Assembly: GCA_903924715.1 (NCBI GenBank)
Contig: CAIYCP010000505.1
Span: forward strand, 1 to 7,279
Direction: 5' to 3'
Origin: an uncultured beta proteobacterium
Lineage (GTDB): Bacteria > Pseudomonadota > Gammaproteobacteria > Burkholderiales > Burkholderiaceae_B
DNA length: 7,279 bases
The notes under the pieces were generated by a model. The model did no database searches, was not told where the DNA came from, and was given only the letters and a program-made list of their open reading frames with translations. The stretch's first letter is position 1. Each line of letters starts with the position of its first letter. Positions 1-6,728 of this stretch are shown piece after piece. The position numbers were made by a program, and so were the translations under genes.

Positions 1-1423
1 GATCAAGATCCAGCATGCGCTTGGCGTTTTCACCTGCCTCAGGGCCACCCATATTTGCTAACTCGCCGCGCAAGATTCGATACGAACGGTTGGCAAAAAT
101 CACGACGGTGACATCGAGCTGTTCGCGTGCCATGGTCCAGAGCGCTTGGAGGGTGTACATCGCACTGCCATCACCGATAAAGGCAAAGACTTTGCGATCA
201 GGGCAGGCGACTGCTGCGCCAACTGCAGCGGGTAGACCCCAGCCGATTGCGCCGCCCGTAATATCGATGCAGTCATGGGGTGCAGCTTGCGGCAGTGTTT
301 TGGCAAATTGCCGGCCTGAGGTCACGGCCTCGTCGACCATGATGGCATTTTCAGGCAAGGTCGCTGCAATGATGGCGCCAAAGTGTTCGACCGAAGGTGT
401 GCCGGTGGGCAGATCGGTAATGATGGGGCCGGTCGATACCTGCGCGGGGGCGGTATTTTGTGCACCTAAGGCATCAACCAGTGCTTGCAGGCTTGCTTCG
501 ATGTCATGCGTGAGCGTGGCCAAGGTGTGCACTTCGCAATCAGGCTGCTTAATCATGCGTGGCTTGTTGGGATAAGCGAAAAATGCAACCGGGGGCGCGC
601 TGCCCACCAGCACAAGGTGCTTGGCATCTTTGATTAAAGCGACTGCTCCATCAACGGGGAAAGGCAGTGGTGCGATATTGACACGACCACGACCGCGTTC
701 CATGCGTGGGTTGCGCGGCTCACAGGCCAGCTTGCAGCCCGTGTGTGCGGCAATCTTACCCGCCAGCGTTGCAGCCTTGGCACGCAGTGCAGGGCCGCCC
801 AGCAAGAGCGTGGTGGCCTCGGCGGTTTTGCGATCTGAGAGCAGACGCGCTAAGGCCAGCACGGTATCAGTTAAAGGTGCGGCTGCAGTTTGTGCAGGTG
901 CTGTCGAGTAGTGTCCGGGGTCAGAGGGTTCCCAGGCGCAGTTGGCCGGCAGCACCAGGGTGGCAATACGGCCAGGCGTGCTGCGCGCTTGAGAGATTGC
1001 TTCGGCGGTATCCAACGGTGCAGCTGATGCCGACATTGTGGTCTTCACCCAGTTCGACATGGGACGCGCAACGGCTTCGACATCCGAGTTCAGCGGGGCA
1101 TTGTTATGAATGTGATCGAGCGCATGCTGACCGACGATATTGATCATGCCCGAGTAGGCACGCTTGGCATTGTGGATGTTGGCTAACGCATTGCCTAAGC
1201 CTGGTCCCAGGTGCAAGAGCGTGGCGGCTGGTTTTTCTGCCATACGGTAGTAGCCATCGGCCGCGCCGCTGACAACACCTTCAAACAGGCCCAGTACACA
1301 ACGCATGCCAGGCGCGCGATCCAGTGCTGAAACAAAATGCATTTCAGAGGTGCCGGGATTAGCAAAACAAACATCGATCTCACCCTTAAGCAGGGTGTGT
1401 ACCATGGCTTCTGAACCGTTCAT
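1..1423 (-). CDS. TPP-dependent enzyme, acetolactate synthase large subunit-like / benzoylformate decarboxylase-like (3' end cut by the window edge)
   Basis: I translated the minus strand from the ATG at 1423-1421 by hand: 474 codons stay open to the left edge with no stop, so the C-terminus lies outside the window. The N-terminal TPP-binding domain covers about residues 1-165. It contains FANPGTSEMHF near residue 20, the likely cofactor-activating Glu48 in LGLFEGVVSGAADGY, and HLGPGLGNALAN. A short middle domain covers about 190-310. The C-terminal TPP domain starts near 345, with GWGLPAAVG around W395 and the Mg/TPP motif GDGS (417-420) through N445. Known relatives of this type are about 515 residues, so roughly 40 are missing. 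They are shorter than true FAD-binding acetolactate synthases (about 550-600 residues), and no ilvN-like small subunit is visible. The 'acetolactate synthase' label is therefore probably nominal; a 2-oxoacid decarboxylase, carboligase or lyase is as likely. It is the third gene of the operon, with its start overlapping the dehydrogenase stop (ATGA). Family assignment is firm, the reaction unknown. Confidence 0.93.
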   Translation of the reverse strand, partial: MNGSEAMVHTLLKGEIDVCFANPGTSEMHFVSALDRAPGMRCVLGLFEGVVSGAADGYYRMAEKPAATLLHLGPGLGNALANIHNAKRAYSGMINIVGQHALDHIHNNAPLNSDVEAVARPMSNWVKTTMSASAAPLDTAEAISQARSTPGRIATLVLPANCAWEPSDPGHYSTAPAQTAAAPLTDTVLALARLLSDRKTAEATTLLLGGPALRAKAATLAGKIAAHTGCKLACEPRNPRMERGRGRVNIAPLPFPVDGAVALIKDAKHLVLVGSAPPVAFFAYPNKPRMIKQPDCEVHTLATLTHDIEASLQALVDALGAQNTAPAQVSTGPIITDLPTGTPSVEHFGAIIAATLPENAIMVDEAVTSGRQFAKTLPQAAPHDCIDITGGAIGWGLPAAVGAAVACPDRKVFAFIGDGSAMYTLQALWTMAREQLDVTVVIFANRSYRILRGELANMGGPEAGENAKRMLDLD

Positions 1424-2598
1424 TGACTGACTCCTGAGGTTTTATTTTTGAGTGTTTCGCGCGCGATGATGACTTGCTGGACTTCAGTCGCGCCTTCGTA
1501 AATGCGCAAGGCCCTGATTTCACGATACAACATTTCTAAGGGATGGCCGACTTTGACGCCTAACCCGCCATGCAATTGCACGCAGCGATCGATCACACGC
1601 TGCGCAGATTCGGTGGCGAACATTTTAGCCATCGCAGCCGATTTGGTTGTGCGGCGCTGCAGGATGTCACGTTCCCAGGCCGCGCGATAGATCAGAAGCG
1701 TGGCCGCGTCGATTTCGGTACTCATGTCGCCGATCGCCGCCTGTGTCATTTGCAAGTCGGCGAGCATTGCGCCAAACATGGGGCGCGTGGTGGCGCGTGT
1801 GATGCCCATATCCAGCGCGGCTTCTGCAAAACCGAGTGCCGCTGCGCCGACCGAGGCACGAAACACATCTAGATTTTGCATCGCGACTTTAAAGCCTTGG
1901 CCGGGGTTGGCTAAGCGTTGCGAGGCGGGAATTTCGCAGTCAGTGAATGTCAGACTACCAATCGGGTGCGGTGCACACACATCAAAACGTTCACTCACGC
2001 GCAGACCGGGTGTATTGGCATCGACCACAAAGGCCGTGACACCTTCGGCCTCATCGCCTTCAACGCGGGCAAACACGGTATAAAAATCAGCGATGTCGGC
2101 GTTTGAGATCCAGGTTTTGACGCCATTGAGTCGATAACCCGAAGCTGTGCGCGTGGCTCGGGTCGTCATGGCGGCCACATCTGACCCAGCGTCGGGCTCA
2201 GATAACGCAAACGCTGCGATCAGCTCACCGGTTGCGACTTTGGGTAAATATCTTTCTTTAAGATGGTCTGAACCAAATAACGAAATGGGTCCGCTGCCCA
2301 GGCCCGCCATGACAAAGGCAAAATCGGCCAGGCCATCGTAGTAGCCCAACGTTTGCCGAATCAGACAGAGGCTGCGTGAGTCAAGCGCGGGCAGGGCACC
2401 GCCATATTGGGCGGGCACGCAATAACGCAGCCAACCGGCTTTGCCCAGGGTGCGCGTCAACGTGACGCAGATATCGTCAACATTACCTTCGTGCACGCGA
2501 TGGGTCAGGTGCTGCGCTGACCATTGGTGTAGTGCATCGTGCAATTGACGATGATCGTCGGTAAAAAAAGGCAACAGCAAAGAATCAGCATTAAACAT
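1420..2598 (-). CDS. Acyl-CoA dehydrogenase (FAD-dependent)
   Basis: This 392-residue protein is full length for the acyl-CoA dehydrogenase family, which uses FAD to form a 2,3-double bond in an acyl-CoA and passes electrons to electron-transfer flavoprotein in the cytoplasm. The order of parts is typical: helical N-terminal domain (about 1-125), central beta domain (about 126-230) with the signature AFALSEPDAGSD (129-140) and TWIS (162-165), and helical C-terminal domain with FRASVGAAALG near 246, QLHGGLG (341-347) and the terminal motif YREIRALRIYEGATEVQQ. Glu368 in IYEG sits where the catalytic base of medium- and short-chain dehydrogenases lies (Glu376 of mature human MCAD). The acyl substrate cannot be told; chain-length specificity and branched or cyclic substrates remain open. 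The ATG at 2598-2596 directly follows the TGA of the CoA-ligase gene, and the stop overlaps the TPP-enzyme start, so the three genes form one transcription unit. The ribosome binding site is weak (GAGAA about 10 bases upstream), which fits translational coupling. Confidence 0.95.
   Translation of the reverse strand: MFNADSLLLPFFTDDHRQLHDALHQWSAQHLTHRVHEGNVDDICVTLTRTLGKAGWLRYCVPAQYGGALPALDSRSLCLIRQTLGYYDGLADFAFVMAGLGSGPISLFGSDHLKERYLPKVATGELIAAFALSEPDAGSDVAAMTTRATRTASGYRLNGVKTWISNADIADFYTVFARVEGDEAEGVTAFVVDANTPGLRVSERFDVCAPHPIGSLTFTDCEIPASQRLANPGQGFKVAMQNLDVFRASVGAAALGFAEAALDMGITRATTRPMFGAMLADLQMTQAAIGDMSTEIDAATLLIYRAAWERDILQRRTTKSAAMAKMFATESAQRVIDRCVQLHGGLGVKVGHPLEMLYREIRALRIYEGATEVQQVIIARETLKNKTSGVSQ
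1431..1435 (-). promoter_or_regulatory. Ribosome binding site of the TPP-enzyme gene
   Basis: The minus strand reads AGGAG, followed by 7 bases and then the ATG at 1423. This near-consensus Shine-Dalgarno lies inside the last codons of the upstream dehydrogenase gene. It supports the chosen start and, with the ATGA overlap at 1423-1420, suggests coupled translation. Confidence 0.75.
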
Positions 2599-4209
2599 TC
2601 AATGTTTTCTCGCAAGGATTTCACTCGCCATGTCGCGAAGCTTATTTTTTAAAATTTTGACAGCGTTTGCACTTTGAACAGTTGGATATTCGTTGACCAT
2701 CTCAAAGTGTACGGGCACCTTATAACCCGCCATCGTACGCTTGCATTCCGCAGTCCACTGTGCAGGATCAGCTTGAGCGCCTTCACGCAAAATGACAAAC
2801 GCGACAGGAAGTATTTTCGTACCTTGCACGGCGCCCACCACTTGGCAGGCTTGCACCCCAGGTAGCGCCTCAATTGTGTGTTCGATTTCTGCGGGATTGA
2901 CTAAAAATCCTGATAGTCGCATCGAGTCACCCATTCGTGTTTGAAACACAAACTGATGATCACTGACCGTGTAGCCTAGATCACCAGTCTTAAAAAAGAC
3001 GTCAGGTGTGTAGGCTTGGGCCGTTGCATCGGGGTTGTCCAGATAGGCCAACATTTGGCTTGCACATTTGATTTCGAGTTCACCAGATTCGCCATGTGGT
3101 GCAAGCTGCCCGGTAGCAGGGTCGCGTGCGCGCACACGGGCATCAGGGTGAATCAAACGACCACCGGCCAGATAGCGCACGCTGACATCACCTTGAGATG
3201 CGTCCAGTGGTTGAGCCGCCATCAGGGCCTGCAATTCGCTTGAACCATATAAGCCTGTGAGCGGGACATGATTACGCTCAGCTTCTTCAAGCAGATTTGT
3301 GATCGCCGGTGAAAAGCTGGCAAAACCAAATAGCTTACAACTTGCAAAGGTATCGGGCGAGGGTGCAGTCTCGAAGAGTTTTAAGAGCGATTCGTTATTG
3401 GCATAGGTATGGGTCACTTGATGCTTACGAATTTGTTCGAGCGTGCTATGGACGTCGGAGGTCGGCTCGCAAACTACCGTGCAGCCAGTGGCCAAGCCGC
3501 CCGTCAGTGTCGAAAATCCGAAGGCACCGCAGAACGGAGCGCTTGCAAAAATGCGGCTGCTCAGATCATAGTCAAATGCTTTTTGCATTGAATCAGCATG
3601 CACAATTAAGGTGTGTTGATCATGCACTACAAATTTTGGTAATGAGGTCGTGCCCGAGGTGGTAAAGCAAAGTGCGGGCGCCTGACCAAAGGCAGGGGGT
3701 GCTGAATGAGTGTTTTCAAGTAGTGCGTTAAAAGCATGCAAATCATGCCCACGCGCAGCGATAGCTGCCATAGCTGAGCTATCTGGTTCGCCCACGGCAA
3801 GCACGCCTTTGATACGCGCGAGCAGGTCTTGCGGGATGTCTGCAAGCATTTCTGCAAAGGCAATACCTTTAAAGTCTGGCCATAACACTAGCCAGTCTGC
3901 TTTGCCGCGTCCGATGATGTCTGCAACTTCTTGGCTGCGAAATCGTGTGTTGATGGCCAGTACAGTGGCGCCCAGATGCGCACACGCTAAGAAGGTTTGA
4001 ACCCAAGCAGTGCAGTTGGGTAGCCACACCGCAACACGGTCGTGGGCTTTGATGCCAATGGCGGCCATGTTGCCCGCCAGTTGTAGCGATTGTTGGTGCA
4101 GTGCCGCAAAGGTGGTGGGGGTGTCTCGATCAATCAGTGCAGGGTGATTCGCATGGGTTTTGGCTAAGGCCGCCATGCGTTGAGAAAAAAATAGTGATGT
4201 TGCCGTCAT
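2599..4209 (-). CDS. AMP-forming acyl-CoA synthetase (ANL superfamily CoA ligase)
   Basis: The protein activates a carboxylic acid with ATP to an acyl-adenylate and then to an acyl-CoA. From the chosen start it has 536 residues, normal for the family. Motifs in order: phosphate-binding loop TTSGTTSLPK (183-192), adenine-region motif LYGSSE (320-325), ribose-binding KTGD with Asp410, the hinge region TRMGDSMRLSGFLVNPAEIE (424-443), and a C-terminal SANAVKILKNKLR in which Lys518 is the probable adenylation lysine. The phosphate loop departs from the common TSGTTGxPKG by Ser189 and Phe193. I chose the ATG at 4209 because the ligase homology begins just after it and AAGGG precedes it by 9 bases; an in-frame ATG at 4296 would add 29 non-family residues from the promoter region. 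It is first in the leftward operon, so it probably makes the CoA ester used by the dehydrogenase. The substrate (aliphatic, alicyclic or aromatic acid) is not deducible by eye. Confidence 0.93.
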   Translation of the reverse strand: MTATSLFFSQRMAALAKTHANHPALIDRDTPTTFAALHQQSLQLAGNMAAIGIKAHDRVAVWLPNCTAWVQTFLACAHLGATVLAINTRFRSQEVADIIGRGKADWLVLWPDFKGIAFAEMLADIPQDLLARIKGVLAVGEPDSSAMAAIAARGHDLHAFNALLENTHSAPPAFGQAPALCFTTSGTTSLPKFVVHDQHTLIVHADSMQKAFDYDLSSRIFASAPFCGAFGFSTLTGGLATGCTVVCEPTSDVHSTLEQIRKHQVTHTYANNESLLKLFETAPSPDTFASCKLFGFASFSPAITNLLEEAERNHVPLTGLYGSSELQALMAAQPLDASQGDVSVRYLAGGRLIHPDARVRARDPATGQLAPHGESGELEIKCASQMLAYLDNPDATAQAYTPDVFFKTGDLGYTVSDHQFVFQTRMGDSMRLSGFLVNPAEIEHTIEALPGVQACQVVGAVQGTKILPVAFVILREGAQADPAQWTAECKRTMAGYKVPVHFEMVNEYPTVQSANAVKILKNKLRDMASEILARKH

Positions 4210-4218
4210 GCCAGAGTG

Positions 4219-4223
4219 CCCTT
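4219..4223 (-). promoter_or_regulatory. Ribosome binding site deciding the CoA-ligase start
   Basis: The minus strand reads AAGGG, then 9 bases, then the ATG at 4209-4207. The alternative ATG at 4296 has no comparable site at a good distance and would place the proposed promoter elements inside the coding region. Confidence 0.6.
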
Positions 4224-4251
4224 GGTTTGTGCTGCTATATTCACACTTATC

Positions 4252-4259
4252 ACTATAGT
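4252..4259. promoter_or_regulatory. Self-complementary -10-like element (ACTATAGT)
   Basis: The octamer is a perfect palindrome, so TATAGT, matching the sigma-70 -10 consensus at five of six positions, appears on both strands (plus 4254-4259, minus 4257-4252). The implied leaders would be about 35 bases for the ligase gene and about 60 bases for the Bug gene. The -35 regions are poor on both sides, so this is a candidate only. Confidence 0.35.
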
Positions 4260-4272
4260 ACGAATACGCTAT
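4255..4272. repeat. Interrupted inverted repeat, possible operator
   Basis: ATAGTA (4255-4260), a CGAA spacer, then TAC (4265-4267) and TAT (4270-4272) form an imperfect dyad broken by two bases (GC, 4268-4269). It overlaps the -10-like palindrome and abuts a second palindrome (TATCGATA, 4270-4277), where a repressor or activator dimer could control both operons. No regulator gene is present in the window to match it with, and short AT-rich dyads also arise by chance. Confidence 0.3.
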
Positions 4273-4311
4273 CGATACGTTTGATTGGCCAAGCACGTAG
4301 TTGAAACACCT

Positions 4312-4316
4312 AGGAG
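4312..4316 (+). promoter_or_regulatory. Ribosome binding site of the Bug-family gene
   Basis: AGGAG stands 9 bases before the ATG at 4326, a near-consensus Shine-Dalgarno that fixes the start of a protein beginning directly with a signal peptide. Confidence 0.7.
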
Positions 4317-4325
4317 CATAGTTTA

Positions 4326-5324
4326 ATGAAACCCCCGAATTTTGTGCGGCGCACTTTGTTGGCTGTACTGGCTGCGATTAGCCTGTTGATCATCGATGTG
4401 CCGGTGGTACAGGCGCAAGCGTTTCCCTCTCGGCCCTTGACCTTGGTCGTACCTTACCCAGCGGCAGGTGCGGCCGATATGTTTGGTCGCTCGATGGCCC
4501 AGGCGCTCGAAGCTGCGCTCAAACAGACCGTGGTGGTTGAGAACCGTCCCGGTGCAGGTGGCAACGTTGGCATGACCTACGTATCACGTGCTAAGCCTGA
4601 CGGCTACATCATCGGCTTGGGCACGATCGGCACGCAAACGATTAATCAATTTATTTATCCAGAAATGCAGTTTGATCCGGCGAAAGATTTGTCGCCGATT
4701 GCTTTGGTTTCAACGACACCGAATGTTTTATCGGTTGCGGCCACATCACCTTGGAAAAATCTGCAAGATGTGATCAATGCTGCAAAACAGGCGAAGGATA
4801 AAAAACTAACGTATGGGACGCCAGGGATTGGTTCTTCCGTACATTTGACGGCGGCCTATTTTGAAGCAGTCACCGGCATTGAGTTGTTACATGTTCCTTT
4901 TAAAGGCTTGTCGGCCTCCTTGCCGGCCTTGATCGGTGGCCAAATCGATCTGTTGTTTGATAACTTACCGGGCACCATTAATCAAATTAACGAAGGCGGT
5001 CGAATCCGTGGGATTGCGGTGACCTCAGCAGAGCGTAGTCCGCAAGCGCCGAACCTGCCTACCTTTGCAGAGTCTGGTGCGCCGGGCTTTGATGTGACCG
5101 CTTGGTTCGCGATTTATGCACCACGTAACACGCCACAGCCCATTATGGATGTGCTGATCGCTGCGGCCCGTGAAGGCCTTCAAACCGAAAAGGTTGTGCA
5201 AGCCTACGCCAAGATGGCGGCGATACCGGGTAATCGTTTTGGACCAGACCTAGGTACATTTGAACAAGCTGAGCGCGCCAAATGGGGCAAGCTCGTGAAA
5301 GAAAGAGGAATCAAAGCAGAATGA
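4326..5324 (+). CDS. Bug-family (TctC-like) periplasmic solute-binding protein
   Basis: This 332-residue protein belongs to the Bug family of tripartite tricarboxylate receptors, which bind small organic acids and related compounds in the periplasm. The N-terminus is a signal peptide: basic PPNFVRRT, a hydrophobic stretch of about residues 11-28, and a probable cleavage site after Ala30 or Ala32 (VVQAQA before FPSRP). Family landmarks follow: PLTLVVPYPAAGAAD with Asp51 at the usual ligand-contact position, VVENRPGAGGNVG (70-82), KPDGY (90-94), YGTPGIGSSVHL (163-174), HVPFKG (189-194), and PTFAESGAPGF (245-255). The loop before Asp51 is AAGAAD instead of the usual glycine-rich PGGxxD. No TctA or TctB membrane subunits are in the window, as is common for Bug proteins, so it may serve a remote transporter or a sensor. 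Its stop overlaps the start of the SDR gene (ATGA, 5321-5324). Ligand unknown. Confidence 0.95.
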   Translation: MKPPNFVRRTLLAVLAAISLLIIDVPVVQAQAFPSRPLTLVVPYPAAGAADMFGRSMAQALEAALKQTVVVENRPGAGGNVGMTYVSRAKPDGYIIGLGTIGTQTINQFIYPEMQFDPAKDLSPIALVSTTPNVLSVAATSPWKNLQDVINAAKQAKDKKLTYGTPGIGSSVHLTAAYFEAVTGIELLHVPFKGLSASLPALIGGQIDLLFDNLPGTINQINEGGRIRGIAVTSAERSPQAPNLPTFAESGAPGFDVTAWFAIYAPRNTPQPIMDVLIAAAREGLQTEKVVQAYAKMAAIPGNRFGPDLGTFEQAERAKWGKLVKERGIKAE

Positions 5325-6043
5325 AAGGGACAACAGCATTAGTGACGGGTGGCAGTCGCGGTATTGGTCGCGCTGTGGTTGAGCGTTTGCTCAGCGAGGG
5401 CTACGAAGTATTGAACTTCAGTCGCACGGCCCCTAAACAATTATTACCTGGCGAAATTTTTGAATCGGTTGATTTAAGCAATGCCAAACGTACGCGCGAA
5501 GCGATTGGTGACTGGGCTGCCAAAAAGCAAATTTTCAGTTTGGTGAACAATGCTGCCATGATTCATGTTGCCAAGGTCGAGGACGTGACCGCTGAGCAGA
5601 TTGAAGAACAGGTGGCGTTAAACATGGTGGCACCTCTATTGTTGATGCAAGGTGTGCTGCCCAATATGCGCGCAAATAAATATGGCCGTATCGTCAATTT
5701 AAGTAGTCGTGCCATGCTTGGCAAAGATGGTCGCACCATTTACGGCGGTACCAAGGCGGGGCTAGTCGGTATGACGCGTACCTGGGCGCTTGAGACGGCC
5801 ACGCAAGGCATTACCGTCAACGCGATTGCACCGGGCCCGATTGCGACTGATTTCTTTTTGGATAGCAATCCACCTGATTTGCCACAAACTAAAAAAATTA
5901 TGGCGTCAATTCCAGTGGGTCGTTTTGGCACCCCAGAAGACGTCGCACACGCGATTTGCATGCTGATTGATCCGAAGGCGGGTTACATCACTGGGCAATT
6001 GCTGTATGTGTGTGGCGGAATGTCAGTTGGCTTGACAGGTTAG
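5321..6043 (+). CDS. Short-chain dehydrogenase/reductase (FabG-like SDR)
   Basis: This is a 240-residue classical SDR, a cytoplasmic NAD(P)-dependent enzyme that interconverts an alcohol and a ketone. Visible parts are the cofactor-binding TGGSRGIG (9-16), NNAA (76-79), Asn101, catalytic Ser128 in NLSS, the Tyr141-x3-Lys145 pair in YGGTK, and VNAIAPGPIATDFF (166-179), then a C-terminal GRFGTPEDVAHA and YITGQ typical of the family. The spacing Ser128 to Tyr141 matches E. coli FabG (Ser138 to Tyr151). I chose the ATG at 5321 because the first beta strand (TALVTGG) begins four codons later; an in-frame ATG at 5282 would add 13 charged residues and overlap the Bug gene heavily. GAGGA stands 11 bases upstream. 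The overlap with the Bug stop suggests coupled translation. It is probably a hydroxyacid or hydroxyacyl-CoA dehydrogenase of this pathway rather than the fatty-acid synthesis FabG, since no fab genes are near. Confidence 0.94.
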   Translation: MKGTTALVTGGSRGIGRAVVERLLSEGYEVLNFSRTAPKQLLPGEIFESVDLSNAKRTREAIGDWAAKKQIFSLVNNAAMIHVAKVEDVTAEQIEEQVALNMVAPLLLMQGVLPNMRANKYGRIVNLSSRAMLGKDGRTIYGGTKAGLVGMTRTWALETATQGITVNAIAPGPIATDFFLDSNPPDLPQTKKIMASIPVGRFGTPEDVAHAICMLIDPKAGYITGQLLYVCGGMSVGLTG

Positions 6044-6074
6044 ACCGCAGCTCGGGCAGGGGCCGGGCCTGTGC
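6044..6074. other. Convergent intergenic gap between the SDR and RraA-like genes
   Basis: This 31-bp GC-rich gap separates two facing stop codons. A small hairpin is possible (CAGG 6057-6060 with CCTG 6068-6071, 7-base loop), but no T-run follows on either strand. It is therefore not a convincing intrinsic terminator, although some termination must happen near here if the two units do not read into each other. Confidence 0.4.
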
Positions 6075-6728
6075 TTACCCTTGCTTAATCGCTTCAAATT
6101 TTTTGTCGTGCATGACATCCTCTACGGATTGACCTGCACGCACCGCTTGCACCATACCGTCCTGGCGAGCGGCAATTTTTAGTGCAAGCGCTAAGACTGC
6201 ATCGATTGTTGCTGCGGGCACAAAGACAGTGCCGCAGCGGTCAGCGATCACATAATCATCTTCGCACACGGTGACACCTGCGACGACAATCGGCGTGCCC
6301 GAGGCGATTTGTACCAAGCGATTGCGTGCACTGATCATCGTCAGGCCACGTCCATACACGGGATAGTCGATGGATTCGCTACCCTCGATATCGCGACTCA
6401 TGCCATCAATCACCGAACCGCGAATGCCTTTCATCTTGGCGGCATTGGCCAGGATGTCACCCCAACACGAAATCCCTTCCGTACCACCGGTGATCACTAA
6501 GATACGATCGTCCGTAGTAATGCTGGCAATGACAGGCGAAATCAAATGCACCGTCGGTGCGGTACCTGTTTTGGGACCCAGTTGTATGGTCGAAGCCCGA
6601 CCGACTATTTTTGGGCAATTCCATAGCGGCCGTAGCCCGTAGGTGGCACCAGGCAGCCCCATAAAATCCAGCGCATCAGACACCGTGTTGGTGTCTAGTG
6701 TCGCAAGCGTCTGAAGTGCCAAGGTCAT
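6075..6728 (-). CDS. RraA-like protein, putative 4-hydroxy-4-methyl-2-oxoglutarate aldolase / oxaloacetate decarboxylase family
   Basis: The 217-residue protein matches the RraA-like family, once labelled dimethylmenaquinone methyltransferase. In catabolic settings, members are divalent-metal aldolases or decarboxylases acting on 2-oxo acids such as 4-hydroxy-4-methyl-2-oxoglutarate or oxaloacetate. Visible landmarks are an N-terminal helix TNTVSDALDFMG, a glycine-rich stretch CWGDILANAA (88-97), GIRGSVIDGMSRD (101-113) with the Arg112-Asp113 pair that binds substrate and metal in characterised aldolases, and EDDYVIADRCGTVFVP (156-171). Because the Arg-Asp pair is intact, an enzymatic role is more plausible than RNase E inhibition, the role of E. 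coli RraA. Its ATG directly follows the TAA of the alpha/beta hydrolase gene (TAAATG), so the two are surely cotranscribed; GGAA lies 11 bases upstream. The actual substrate is not known. Confidence 0.9.
   Translation of the reverse strand: MTLALQTLATLDTNTVSDALDFMGLPGATYGLRPLWNCPKIVGRASTIQLGPKTGTAPTVHLISPVIASITTDDRILVITGGTEGISCWGDILANAAKMKGIRGSVIDGMSRDIEGSESIDYPVYGRGLTMISARNRLVQIASGTPIVVAGVTVCEDDYVIADRCGTVFVPAATIDAVLALALKIAARQDGMVQAVRAGQSVEDVMHDKKFEAIKQG

Larger units (their letters stand above)
4210..4325. promoter_or_regulatory. Divergent promoter/operator region between the CoA-ligase operon and the Bug-SDR operon
   Basis: This is the only substantial non-coding gap in the window (116 bp) and the only place from which both diverging units can be transcribed. 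Its centre (about 4236-4286) is clearly richer in A and T than the flanking genes. It holds the octamer palindromes ACTATAGT (4252-4259) and TATCGATA (4270-4277), whose centres are 18 bp apart, and an interrupted dyad at 4255-4272. No good -35 hexamer sits 16-18 bp from the best -10 candidate on either strand, which would fit activator-dependent promoters. The function as a promoter region follows from the layout; the exact elements are inferred. Confidence 0.7.

Noticed and set aside
15..1143. Plus-strand ORFs at 15-575, 621-911 and 706-1143
   Set aside because: They lie opposite the continuous TPP-enzyme frame, overlap one another, resemble no family, and have no convincing ribosome binding sites.
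1195..1383. Minus-strand 62-residue ORF
   Set aside because: It is an out-of-frame shadow inside the TPP-enzyme gene, whose own frame carries the conserved motifs here.
5282..5320. Alternative SDR start at 5282
   Set aside because: It adds 13 charged residues before the first beta strand and overlaps the Bug gene by 43 bases; the ATG at 5321 gives the usual SDR N-terminus and a 4-base overlap.
6057..6071. Hairpin in the convergent gap as a bidirectional terminator
   Set aside because: The stem has only four base pairs and no T-run on either side, so it does not meet the usual pattern of an intrinsic terminator.
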